Positions 54,645-64,000 of a DNA stretch of 64,000 nt are shown in pieces. The stretch's first letter is position 1. Every line of letters starts with the position of its first letter. The DNA comes from Diatrype stigma (taxonomy: Eukaryota; Ascomycota; Sordariomycetes; Xylariales; Diatrypaceae), in contig JAKJXP020000014.1 of NCBI GenBank assembly GCA_022225965.2, positions 496,001-560,000 of the forward strand. Direction: 5' to 3'. The position numbers were made by a program, and so were the translations under genes. The notes below the pieces were generated by a model that saw nothing but the letters and a program-made list of their open reading frames with translations, did no database searches and had not been told where the DNA came from.

Positions 54645-55984
54645 TTATTCATCATCATCCTCATCGACAACTTGGCGTCTCCGTCTCGAGGTCTCGGGGG
54701 CGCGGGCGTCCATAGCATCCAGATCTGCATCAGCATCTGCATCTTCGTCTTCTGACTCGGTCACCTTCTGCCGCTTCTTTTTCCGAGGCGCCTCGTCCTC
54801 TTCATCATCGTCTAAGAGATCTTCCTCTTCGTCATCATCGCCGCTCGCCTGATCGTCATCGCTGGGCGCAATGAAATCGTCTTCACGGTCGTACTCGTCT
54901 TGCCGGTAGCGGCTGCCAGAGGGCAGATCATCGTCCGAATCGTACTCTGGCTTGCGCTTCTTAGGACGCGAGGCGCCTGCCGCGCCTCTCTTGCGTGGGC
55001 CTCTCGCACCTTTGCGGCCACCTTCGAGGTCGCCAACGGAGAGCCCACCACTTCGATAGCCACCGGAACGGGCATCTAGCCGTGCTGCTGCGGTTTCTAA
55101 CCGTCTTTGCGCTTTCATCCGCTCCTTCTCGGCCATCTCGGCTTCCTTCTTCTGGAGCTCCGGATCTTTTGTAGCCATAATGATCATTTCTCCCTCGTTG
55201 GCTCTCTTGCCGCGAGCCGCTGCTGCCATGGCATTTGCGAAGTTCGCAAGAGCTTCATCCTGCATGTTCTTGCTTGCAATGACCGTATATTGCTCAGTTA
55301 CATGACCAACCGTGACAAGAAGATTGCTGAAGAGGTGGGCAGCAGCGGCGTAATAGTGTGCGTCCTCTCGTTCTTCGTACCCTTTGTCGGGAGTTGGAGC
55401 CATGACCTTCTTCTGTATTTCGTAGTGTTCACCACCGACCGCCATGGTAATTGATCCATCGCTCCATCGGTAGACATTCGCATTGCTTTTGAGTTCGCCG
55501 GTTTTCGGGTCCTTCTGATATCGAATGACATTCTTGGGATTCTCGGACTGAAGATTTGCTCTGTCCCATTCGGTGGGTTCGAACGTGTCCGGCTTGTATT
55601 CATCCGCCTGCCACTTGAGAAACTTCGGGACCTTCATGGATTGCAGCTGTACGCGACAATATAGTCAGTTCGTGAGTTGAAGTAGGAGCCCTGTGGATGA
55701 TTGTATCTCACCGAGCCGTCCTTAGTTTTTGGAATCTTGTGCCGGTACATAGGAACGGGCAAGACGAATCGCTCGGTCATCTGGTTGTCATTATCCTCTG
55801 CATCGTCGTTACCGCCATGGCCCATATCATCTTGTGCGCCTTGAGTATCGCCATCGTGCTCCGATGCTAGCTCACGATCGCTGAGGACGCGCTCTTCATC
55901 GGATTGTGCTCCGTCATCAGCATCGCCAAAAAGATCATCACCTCCATCGTCTGGAAGATCGATAAGATCATCGGAGTCCGACAT
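54645..55984 (-). CDS. LEO1: Paf1 complex subunit LEO1
   Basis: Nuclear subunit of the RNA polymerase II-associated Paf1 elongation complex, linked to H2B ubiquitination and H3 methylation. Exons 55984-55712 and 55646-54645 join in phase 0 (GTGAGA donor, CGTACAG acceptor) to give 424 aa. The N-terminus is acidic (DSDDLIDLPDDGGDDLFGDADD). The Leo1 core follows: VPKFLKWQADEYKPDTFEP, NVIRYQKDPKTGELKSNANVYRWSDGSITMAVG, and the HLFSNLLVTVGHVTEQYTVIASK block. A long charged helix precedes a basic RKGARGPRKRG patch. The acidic C-terminal tail (DDEEEDLLDDDEEDEA) is typical of the family. The gene faces MOB2 head-to-head across about 0.95 kb. Confidence 0.95.
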
Positions 55985-56930
55985 GTTGAGCAGCTGAGGG
56001 ATCTTATTGATTGGTGTTGGTGTGGATGAGTCGGGGTTGGGAGGATGCCCTTGGAAGATAAGTTGCTACATGTACGTAGAAGAAGTTGTAACGCGCTTCA
56101 ATGAATTGAGTCCTGGTATGGAAGCGCTAAGTACTGTAGGTACGGAAGAAATACCAAGTATTGTGGATAGGGCGGCTTGGGCAGCTTGGAGCTAGGCTAG
56201 TGATGCTAGCCTCGACCTAAGCTTATAGGTACCTATGATCACTGAAGACAGACACATTTAGAGTGTAGTCAGTACAAACATACCTATCTCTAGGCGGGCT
56301 CTGGGTAGCTTGTATGTAGTCTAGGTAGTTGCAATGGAGCAACGAATTGTACTGCTAAGTTACCTACCTATGTACATACACATCCTTCTACAATAAGTTT
56401 GGCATAGTGTACTATACTATACGTAGTTAGTACATAGTCGCACTTTCTGGCCTTCATGCTTCTCCATGGCGTTATCGATACAGTTAGCCTTGTTTCGGCT
56501 ACCCTGCCAAGACAATGTTAACCTGTAGGAATTTAGTCCAGCTTAGCTGAAGCCTTCTAAACTCCTCCTGAGAGGGGCGAACAATTAACTATTTGTAGGA
56601 AACTTCATAATATGAGAACCACATCCCTCCACCCCTTTCCGCGGCGAAACTTCACATACATTCACTTCTCATTCATATACCACTTCCTAGCCTGTCTGTG
56701 ACGGCTGCTTCCCATCTGAGAATACCTAGTACCGAGATCGAAAAACCTGGGACGCGATCGTTGAGCGAGCAAGCAAAAGAACACACAGGCAAATAAGAGG
56801 CACGAGTATCCCCCGATTCTTCCATCGCCTCCGAGTCCTTCGTGGTGGAAGCATCCCGGCTGCACTGTTGCCCACCGCGCATTGGTAACATTTCTCTTCT
56901 TTTGGTATCCTCTCTGGTTATCACACGACA
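55985..56930. promoter_or_regulatory. Bidirectional region between LEO1 and MOB2
   Basis: About 945 bp between two divergent starts. It carries TACCTACCTATGTACATAC-like sequence near 56360-56378. No ORF with features and no clear factor site. Confidence 0.4.
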
Positions 56931-59127
56931 ATGTCCAACTTGTTCTCCGGCATGTAAGTTGAACGATTTCACCTTCTGTTCTGACCCAAATTGTTTATTA
57001 TACCATGGCCACATACCACCTGCAATTCTCTTTATACACAGCCGATGCACGTCTCATAGTTCATGCTTTGCGGCCGCCTATGGGCTTTGAAACAGGAGAT
57101 AGGCTCTGTCAGATATACATCGTACAGTGCCAGTACCTACATACCTACATACCTACCTACCTAGTGGTCGGCCTAACTTCCGTCTCTTTGCTACCTAATT
57201 GTGGGGGTTCCCAACTCAATTGGGAACTGCCAAAGAGCTCTTATGCAGGCAAGCAATTCCCGTCCCTCCAGGCTCCCCAGTGTGCGAAACGTGCAGCATC
57301 CAGCGCAACCGAGACATGACTACGGCTCTGTTATCAGAAGCTTCAGTGGATGGAGGTATACATGCTACCTAGGTATCACCCCGATATCAGGCCGTTCATA
57401 TATACGATTGCCGAAGCTATATCGTTATCACTGGGTTATATCATGACTACATGGCCTAAACTGAAATGTCGATCTCTGGCGCTCTGGCGCGTTGGCGCTT
57501 TGGTGCTTTGGCACTTGGTCTGTCGAGTCTCATGGGCCTAGGCCAGCACATCGAGTCACTAGTACAGCAAAACACTCCTTTGCACGCCCTAGAATTTCAC
57601 ATGATGGCCTCTGCCCCTGAATACTGGGGATCGTGTCTCCCTGTCGACGTCGTTCTGGCCTATAAGCATAGTTGCCATAGTATCTCTCTTCTCTTATTTT
57701 CTATACACCAAACTTCCTCGATATCCTACAAGTCCACCACTCTTGCAGAACTGCCAATAGGAAGCCCCCCTCACTCGGATACTCCATCTCTTGATTTCCA
57801 CAATAGGATCTTCAAGTGTAAGAGCTTGTTCATTGACACCAACCATACGGCATTTGCCTTGCCTGGAAAGCTTCCCTGGTTTTCCTCGTTGAAACCTGAA
57901 CCTGACAGGCTGATGCCTTGGCTGCAAATTATTTCCCAGCATCATTTGCATTGGAAGCTTCTAAGGCGTTACCCCATACTAACTACTCCGCAGAAACGCA
58001 CGCCTCCGAGGGCCAACTAAGTCCTCAGGACAGAGCAAGAGCCCCGTTTCTGCCAATCCAAGTGGTCAGCCCAATTCTCCAACAACCAACGCTTCCCAAG
58101 TAGCCCAGGGTAGTCAGACATCCACAAACCTCGCACCCAAGATTCCGCCTCTTCCCAACTCACCGTCTCTCGCTCAGAACATCGGCATGGATGATTCCAA
58201 CGGCTTGGGGCCTAGTGGCGACGAACTGCTCAGCTCTTACCACCTACCACGGCCTATGCCTGTTTGGCTTAACGCACAATATGTCAAACATATTGTCAAA
58301 GGCAATTTCATGACGTTAAGCGCAAGGCCCAAGACGGTCGAGCAAGCAGAATGGATTGCTCATCAAGGTAATTCGACACCGTGTTTCGCATAGCCATGTG
58401 CCATGAACTGACTCTCCTTAGTTGTCGAGCATTATCGAAACCTGTGGAACTTTGTAAGAGTAATCCATGAAAAGGAGGAGGACGGCAAGTCAATCTGCAA
58501 CCCGTCGACATGTTCCCGGATGTCCGCTGGCGCGTAAGTCATACTCCCACGATGGAGCTCGGGGCAGCTATTGACCAAGATAGAAACCACTCGTTCACAT
58601 GGCTCAACAACAAGCGTGAACCTGTCGAGCTGCCGGCCTACGAGTACATCACGCTGATGCAACGATGGATCTCGGGCAAGATTGATGACACCAACATCTT
58701 CCCTACGGACTCGAATGGCGTTTCGTTCTCCCACAACCCTGCGATCACGACGACACCTTTATCACAGCTTACTAACCCTGGTGAGAAGGATTGGGTTGGC
58801 AAGCGCAGCGGGTTCCCGGAAAACTTCATCGAGGTCTGCCAGACCATCTTCAGGCAGATGTTTCGCGTATACGCCCACCTGTACTGGGCTCACTTCATCG
58901 ACCCTTTCTATCATTTGAACCTGGAGAAGCAGCTGAACAGTTGCTTCAGCCACTTCGTCTTGACAGCATGTGCGCTGGACATGCTCAAGCCGCAGGAGCT
59001 AGAGCCTATGCAGCCACTCATTGACCTATGGGCTGCCAACGGCACGTTTCCTCCGGGGTCGAAAGCGCACGAGTACGCAAACTACCGAGCGGGAGAGCGG
59101 CTAATGCAACTGGCCAATGTTGCATAA
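56931..59127 (+). CDS. MOB2: MOB2, co-activator of the NDR/Cbk1 (COT1) kinase
   Basis: Mob-family protein that binds and activates the NDR kinase controlling polar growth and septation. Proposed exons: 56931-56953, 57994-58367, 58422-58533 and 58584-59127, all in phase, 350 aa. The first exon encodes only MSNLFSG plus two bases and ends at a perfect GTAAGT. The next acceptor (CTAACTACTCCGCAG) completes the split codon. The Mob domain runs from PMPVWLNAQYVKHIVKGNF to the end. The zinc-ligand pairs are kept: C-X4-C in ICNPSTCSRM and H-X4-H in VYAHLYWAHF. The Ser/Asn/Pro-rich N-terminal extension of about 85 residues is usual for fungal MOB2. If the long first intron is wrong, the next in-frame ATG is 58187. 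Confidence 0.9.
56954..57993 (+). other. Long first intron of MOB2 (1,040 nt)
   Basis: Bounded by GTAAGT at 56954 and ACTAACTACTCCGCAG ending at 57993. It is about ten times longer than the other introns in this window. An internal frame (57466-58020) is open for 184 codons but has no family features and ends inside MOB2 exon 2 in another frame. An unseen small exon or regulatory RNA could lie inside. Confidence 0.65.
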
Positions 59128-60610
59128 GCCACCATACTGTGCGCATTAGCGAGGTCCAGGTCATGTTCTGCTGTTCGTCGAATGCCCGAGATCGAGAAGA
59201 AATGTGGACGATGCCATATATCATATATATCGTCGGCTAGCTAGCGCAACTATACACAGCATCGTCATAAGTGGGACGATCGATATGCTGAGAAAACTCG
59301 ATTGCTAACGTGCCTACTGCTGAAGCGGGAGAGATCTCATGGGCACTTGGCTCACAGACCAGCCACTTATGATCGGGCAATAGGCGGTATATTGTAGGGC
59401 TTAAGAGTAGGGATAGAAGGAGGCGGAAGGGATAAGTCAGCACGTTCATATGAAATGACGTATGTCTTGAGAGAAGTCTCTTTTTTTAATCTTGAAACGA
59501 TAGCGAGAGCCAAGTTTATAGCATCGGTACCGGTAACATTGATTGCGCAGGGAACAATGAAAACAAAATTATAGACACATCCGTAAGGTACTTCCCTCCC
59601 ATGCTGTGTCACCGCAGCAGCTGTGTGGGGAGGTAATACCGCCAGCTATTTATCTAATATCCGACCTTCAACTTGGATAGCTTCAGGTATGTATATGCTC
59701 GGTCCACCTGTAGAGACGGCGAATAGGTTCGTCATATCTTACCTATAATCCCTCTAATGAATACCTGCCTATCGTGGTAGAAAGCCCTACTACATAAGCT
59801 TCATCGCGCAAGCGTCAGCTGGGACGTCGCATAAACTACGACACTGCCCCGCATTGCTCATACCCCTCCATGCGCGCGCTTCCTCCCGTCTCATCTTGTG
59901 AACCCTGCATGATGAGTGACATATCTACCTAGGTAGGTATACATACTCCAGCTGTATTTAGACATTCGACACATGTTTGGAGGGGCTTAGTCGGAATCAA
60001 TGTGTTGATTGGATATGGTACTTGAAGCATTTCTTCTCTGACCTCTCTCACTATATGATCTGATGAATGGCCTAGACGAAAGGCAACGGCAGTGAAAAGC
60101 AAGCACTGCCAACACAGACGGTGCACAACTGCTTTAAAACTGGACTGTAGAAACACGGGAGGGCTCTTGAGCTGTAGACGGTGGCCTCTAGTGCACTTCA
60201 TTGTATAGCGGAGACAACCATTATTGACGTATAGCCATGGAGCTGCATCCTAATCATGTCCTTTTAGTTGTTGGCTGGCATATTATAATAACTATCCATA
60301 TTGAAGGGATAGGGATCCCACAGGATACCCTAACGTACCATGCCTAAGCTACTAGAATGCTTACTTCACTTGTCACTATCGCATGCAGGTTTACTTTCGT
60401 CATGCTTGTGGCCAGGTTTACTCGTAGAGCCGATGGACTGAAGGAGCACAGTGGGCAGCCATGATGCACCCCAAAGTCTTTAGGCTAGGCCAAGCCAAGA
60501 CGGGATGGTGTGCGCAAGCTGCTGCTACCACCACTACTCTAGACAAAGCAGAGTAGATTTGTAGAGCAAATACAGCATCAAAACACGGGTTTGCATCCTA
60601 GAATTATTGT
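59128..60610. other. Convergent intergenic region
   Basis: About 1.5 kb between the MOB2 and molybdopterin-synthase stops. A CTACCTAGGTAGGTATAC motif lies near 59927-59943. No supported gene. Confidence 0.4.
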
Positions 60611-60913
60611 TCAACCAGAACTGACTGGAGGAATGATGGCTACCTCGTCGCCTTCCTGAATCACAGTATCGTTGTTGATAGACGCATCACGATCGGACTC
60701 GGGTATATCGACATAATCGAGATTGATAGTCACGAGGCACGAGGAGAGGACCTTGTCCTTGATGCCGCTGTGGCGCTCTTCCAATGCATCAAATAGCTTG
60801 CTCAAGGGGAGAGGGGCCGGCAAGGTCTCAAATTCCTTCGAGGTGAAGGAGCCCGCACTTGCGAAGTAGAGGACGTTGAAATGACCTTTCGGTGGTTTCG
60901 GAATCGAGCCCAT
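60611..60913 (-). CDS. cnxG: Molybdopterin synthase small subunit (MoaD/MOCS2A/CnxG)
   Basis: Ubiquitin-fold sulfur carrier. Its thiocarboxylated C-terminus donates sulfur to precursor Z in molybdenum-cofactor synthesis, which nitrate reductase needs. 100 aa, right for the family. Features are the N-terminal strand FNVLYFASAGSFT, the TLPAPLPLSKLFDALEERHSGI helix region, NLDYVDIP, and the C-terminal DEVAIIPPVSSG. The last residue is the required Gly; the penultimate position is Ser rather than the Gly found in bacterial MoaD. The ATG at 60913 is chosen because a spliced leader intron (60943-61125) ends just upstream. The unspliced frame reaching 61048 lies inside that intron. Confidence 0.92.
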   Translation of the reverse strand: MGSIPKPPKGHFNVLYFASAGSFTSKEFETLPAPLPLSKLFDALEERHSGIKDKVLSSCLVTINLDYVDIPESDRDASINNDTVIQEGDEVAIIPPVSSG

Positions 60914-61780
60914 TGCAATGCCAAGCCGGAGTTTCACTAATGCTGAAGGATATATGTTAGCAAAAGCCCAGAGATGAACATTATGCATCACAATAAGAGG
61001 TAGCGTGTTTGTTGAGTCAGAGATCTTGGTGATAAATTTGTACATCAATGATGTTCAGGTAATACATGCTTTTAATTGCATCATCCAACGGTAGTGAGAA
61101 AGAAAAACAGTATATGATGACTTACCTAGATTTGTATGCGCAGGTTTAGAGTAACCTGCAAAGTGGTCTTGGTGAATATTTGCATCCACGACCTCTTGCA
61201 GAGTTGGGGAGGATTAAAACATTGTTGTTGAACATGAAAGGAAAACCGCGGGGGACTTTGGAACCAAAAAAAGTTTGCTGTAGACATGGGAGGTTGGTGA
61301 CTTACCTAAGTGAAAGTCTGACTAAAAGGCATGAGTTAGGTACATGGATGTGGTCAATGCTTATTTGTAACCAGCAAAAATAATTGTGTGTATCGCGACT
61401 GATAAGCGAAGTTGGCGGGGACTTTTGGAGACTTTTGGGATAAGGTAATTGCAGGACAGCGAATTTGGGCCGGGTGAACAAGCAAGTCAATAGGCGTAAC
61501 AGTAGGCATATCATATCAGAGATGCGGGAAAAGCAGCATGTTGTGAAGGTTCTTAATTCATATCCGTAATGTGAAAATGAAATGCCTATTTCCACTATCC
61601 ACCAACTCCTATGACAGATGGATGAGAGGGATCTCGGCCGTGATCGCGACTGCCATGTGATCGATCATGAACCTGCCACTGTAACGACTATTATGCGAAG
61701 TAGCCCAGTCCTAGATAGCGACGAGAGTCCTTTTTCAATTGCCTGTGCATTTCCCAGCCACTCTTTCCCTCCTGGTCCTT
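60914..61780. other. Leader and promoter region of the molybdopterin-synthase gene
   Basis: Contains a likely 5'-UTR intron at 60943-61125 and a second donor-like TTAGGTAAGTCACC (minus strand) near 61300. No separate gene is supported. Confidence 0.45.
60943..61125 (-). other. Probable 5'-UTR intron of the molybdopterin-synthase gene
   Basis: On the minus strand the sequence reads CTAG/GTAAGTCATC at 61125 and TTTTGCTAACATATATCCTTCAG ends at 60943, with a CTAAC branch site 14 nt before the acceptor. The ATG lies 29 nt downstream at 60913. Splicing would remove upstream ATGs from the leader. Confidence 0.6.
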
Positions 61781-62129
61781 CTATCTCAGTCTTCTGGCCT
61801 CTCTCTCGGACTCGAGTAGGCAGAGGATGTCGTCCTCGCGGACTAGGTAGATGATGTTAGTGTATGGAGGTCGGGAAGTCGCTCGAGGAAATCGTACCTG
61901 GTCCCTTGACGTTGCGGATAATGCTTCGGGTCTGGTCGTCCATGAACTCGACGCGGACCTGGGTGACACCACCACGAGAACCTGTGCAATTGCAATGATC
62001 CGTCAGTTTCTTCTTTCTTTCTTGGATTTCGCCTTCCAGAGATGCGACTTCGGGGAATCAAATCATACCGGTTCTTCCCAGAACGCGGGTAACTCTGACG
62101 AGCTTGACGGGCTGCTTAGCGGAATCCAT
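61781..62129 (-). CDS. RPS28: 40S ribosomal protein S28 (eS28)
   Basis: Small-subunit ribosomal protein near the mRNA exit channel. Exons read 62129-62069, 61981-61898 and 61842-61781, with introns of 87 and 55 nt, giving 68 aa, the normal length. The spliced product shows the family text [41 protein letters not shown] and the near-universal end [18 protein letters not shown]. Both joins fall in conserved text (GRT/GSRGG and GPV/REDD), which fixes the model. Two introns in a 207-nt coding sequence is usual for ribosomal protein genes of moulds. Confidence 0.98.
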
Positions 62130-62685
62130 TTCTGCGATCTGGAGTGTTGATCAGGTGTGCTGGTGGTGGTGCTTGTTTTCCGTAACGAGAAGACGAGATG
62201 CTCTGGTTGAGGATTTTGTGGTTCGCAGGGTATTGAAGGTTTGCGCAAGTTGTGAGAAGTTTGGCAGCTGCTCTCACCTGAGGACTCTAGCGGCCGGGGT
62301 ACTTAGTCTAGGGATGTCGGATAGTGGAGGTAGCCTCCAGGGCTACACGAAAAAGGTCCGCTGGTTGGCCTTGGTAGGTTTGAACGAATCATAAGGTGCA
62401 CTGTACATAATTGGTCAGGCATAGTGAATAAATGGGCCTATATACATGTAGGTAGTAGGTAGGACTATATTGGGTTATGTAATCTTTTTAGGGGAACAGG
62501 CACCTAGGTACTTAAGCAGGATACTTGGTATTCATTAGTTCCAACCCCAGATTATCACAACTGCTGAACGTACAACTATGACAATTGAAGGTATGCAGTC
62601 TATTGTCTGGTTAAGGCTGAATTCTGCATCAGGGTATCATTTGTAAACAAGCTGCAAGCTATGCACTCCCCGTACTTTCTAAGGA
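62130..62685. other. Intergenic region between RPS28 and dynamitin
   Basis: About 555 bp holding the RPS28 promoter and the dynamitin 3' flank. A GGCACCTAGGTACTTAAG motif lies near 62500-62516. No gene is seen. Confidence 0.45.
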
Positions 62686-63961
62686 TTATGACAATTTCGC
62701 AACCTTGGCCTCCAGATCCTTGACCCATCCGTCAATGACTTGCATATTAGTTTGCATGGCCGTCTCTCCTTCGCCCATGGCCGCTTCAACCTTCTCTAGG
62801 CCCTCTTTCCATTGCTTGATATCCGTGGCCATCTCGCTCTGGGACCTCTCTAGATGTTCCAAGGTCTCGTTTGCCGTTGCTGCATCGGCATGAATAGCCC
62901 TCAGTGAGCGGAGCCGATCTAGGAGCGGAGGGAGCAAGGGCGTCATAGACTCGATGGTAGGTAGCGTTCCGTAGAGAGCGTTGATTTTAGCCGTTTGTTC
63001 TGTATCGTCAACATCAGGCGGAGCATTGCCACCCTGTGAGATCAAGGCATCATGAGCCGCCTTGGCTGCCTTTCTCGACTTTTCCAGTTGATCAGCTTCC
63101 TGCGTCAATGTCCTCACTCGGCGGCTTATACTGTCAAGAGATGATGTAGATGCCTCTGATAATGTCAAGATTTGCTTCTGCAGTGTATCGAGCGTAGGCA
63201 TGATGGCGCGTGGTAGCCCGTTACTCTCTAGCTCGGGAAGAGCCGAGGACGTAATGCCAATTGCCTGTTCGAGCAGAACAAGTCGGCGGTCAAAATCAGC
63301 GGCTTTAGCTAGCGCGTGACTTTGTTCATAGCTAGGGGCATATGTGATGGTATATGTTGCGCCATCTGGCTGTTGAAAGCTAGCCGGTTCGTCTCCCAAC
63401 TCCTTTGGTGACCTCGCTACCTGTGCTGTGCTCGGGATGGCTCCTTCTGATATTTGTGACATCCCTTCTAGGGCTCGGCTTAGAGAAACGAGCTCGGCAT
63501 CGTGCGCCGGTATGCCCGTTTGCGCATCGCCTTTTTGTTTGCCATACTCTTCTTTGGCCTCTTCGATTTCGCGTTTGAGCCGTGCGATTTTCTTCTCGAG
63601 GTTCTCGCTATCCTCTTCGTCACTTAGGTCTCCAATCTCAATGCCAGCTCTCTGTCTACGACTCGATGTTTTGTAGGATTTGCGCTTTCCGTTCAGGCGG
63701 TCTGAGAAGTCGACATCCCGCGCATCAACATGCGAGGGTAGGAACTTGGAGCGAGCTTGATCTATACGGAGTCGAGAGCGGGAGATCCCCTCGGCGTCAT
63801 CCTCGTCATCCTCGTCGAACTCGTTGTCTGAATAGGATTGCCCCGCCGTAGTCTACACACGTTAGCCTCGACCTACTTCGGGAGACCATAAAAGCGCTTA
63901 CCGGAACAGTCGAGTTATCATCTGTTAGATCGGGAGTTTCGTAGATGTCGGGTGCAGAATC
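62686..63961 (-). CDS. Dynactin subunit 2 (dynamitin), 5' end outside window
   Basis: Shoulder subunit of dynactin, the dynein cofactor for retrograde transport and nuclear migration in hyphae. Two exons are inside the window: 63961-63902 and 63852-62686, giving 408 aa. The first coding exon with the start Met must lie beyond 64000, because the 63961 border is a CTAAG acceptor in phase 0. Exon text begins DSAPDIYETPDLTDDN, the standard dynamitin N-terminal block, followed by an acidic FDEDDEDDAEG and a basic RRQRAGIE stretch. Long coiled coils cover the rest (LEKKIARLKREIEEAKEEYGK, RRVRTLTQEADQLEKSRKAAKAAHD, and the final segment to KDLEAKVAKLS). Length and layout fit fungal dynamitins of about 420 aa. 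Confidence 0.93.
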
Positions 63962-64000
63962 CTTAGCTACGTGTTAGCTTGTGTCGGCTCAGTAGCATAG

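Noticed and set aside
57466..58020. 184-codon ORF inside the MOB2 first intron
   Set aside because: Runs out of frame into MOB2 exon 2, has no domain, and includes short tandem repeats at its start.
1..64000. Transposons, CRISPR arrays or viral genes
   Set aside because: No transposase, reverse transcriptase, integrase, capsid or polymerase text and no regularly spaced repeats with spacers were seen; CRISPR is not expected in a fungus.

Overview
The window is nuclear DNA of a filamentous ascomycete (Pezizomycotina). Its genes are intron-poor. Their introns are short (about 48-110 nt), with GTAAGT/GTGAGT-type donors, CTAAC/CTGAC-like branch sites and YAG acceptors. The protein families are typical of moulds: Zn2Cys6 regulator, DHA2 transporter, STAND-type N-terminus with ankyrins, DUF3405, fungal-lectin-like protein. 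Several coding regions are very GC-rich with strong third-position bias, which produces long meaningless antisense ORFs. The long intergenic regions carry many TACCTAGGTA-type motifs and microsatellites. A Sordariomycete is my best guess, but nothing here fixes the genus.

Layout, left to right. 0.4-9 kb: KE4-type zinc transporter (-), pyroglutamyl peptidase I (+), peroxisomal acyl-CoA oxidase with a C-terminal SKL (-), proline-rich transglutaminase-like protein (-). 10-23 kb: F-box protein (+), 14-TM efflux transporter (-) and a divergently placed Zn2Cys6 transcription factor (+). 23-27 kb: gene-poor stretch with a tRNA-Glu(CTC), a 10-N assembly gap and a spliced-looking transcript of unknown coding value. 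27-36 kb: DUF3405 type II membrane protein (+), single-pass membrane protein with a lectin-like ectodomain (-), ankyrin protein (-). 36.8-39.2 kb: ribosome-biogenesis factor ERB1 (+). 39-51 kb: mostly empty, with one plausible 219-aa ORF, one weak 67-aa ORF, a 68-nt poly-T and several tandem repeats. 51-64 kb: patatin/DUF3336 protein (-), Paf1-complex subunit LEO1 (-), MOB2 (+), molybdopterin-synthase small subunit (-), ribosomal protein S28 (-), and dynamitin (-), which runs off the right edge.

Most genes are conserved housekeeping genes with no operon-like logic; functions are shared only loosely. The transporter/regulator pair at 15.8-22.7 kb is the only arrangement that resembles a small functional module. 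The most notable observation is the patatin-family protein. It keeps the fold landmarks, but its nucleophile elbow reads GTATG (Ser to Ala) and the DG(S/A) catalytic Asp motif is absent, so it looks like a pseudo-lipase. Other points of interest are a 1,040-nt first intron behind a 23-nt first coding exon in MOB2, an overlapping upstream ORF in front of the DUF3405 gene, a 183-nt 5'-leader intron in the molybdopterin-synthase gene, a degenerate 5S-rRNA-like segment, and a three-exon candidate small ORF near 25.5 kb.

All exon borders were set by eye from splice consensus, reading phase and family knowledge. No alignment or database search was run.
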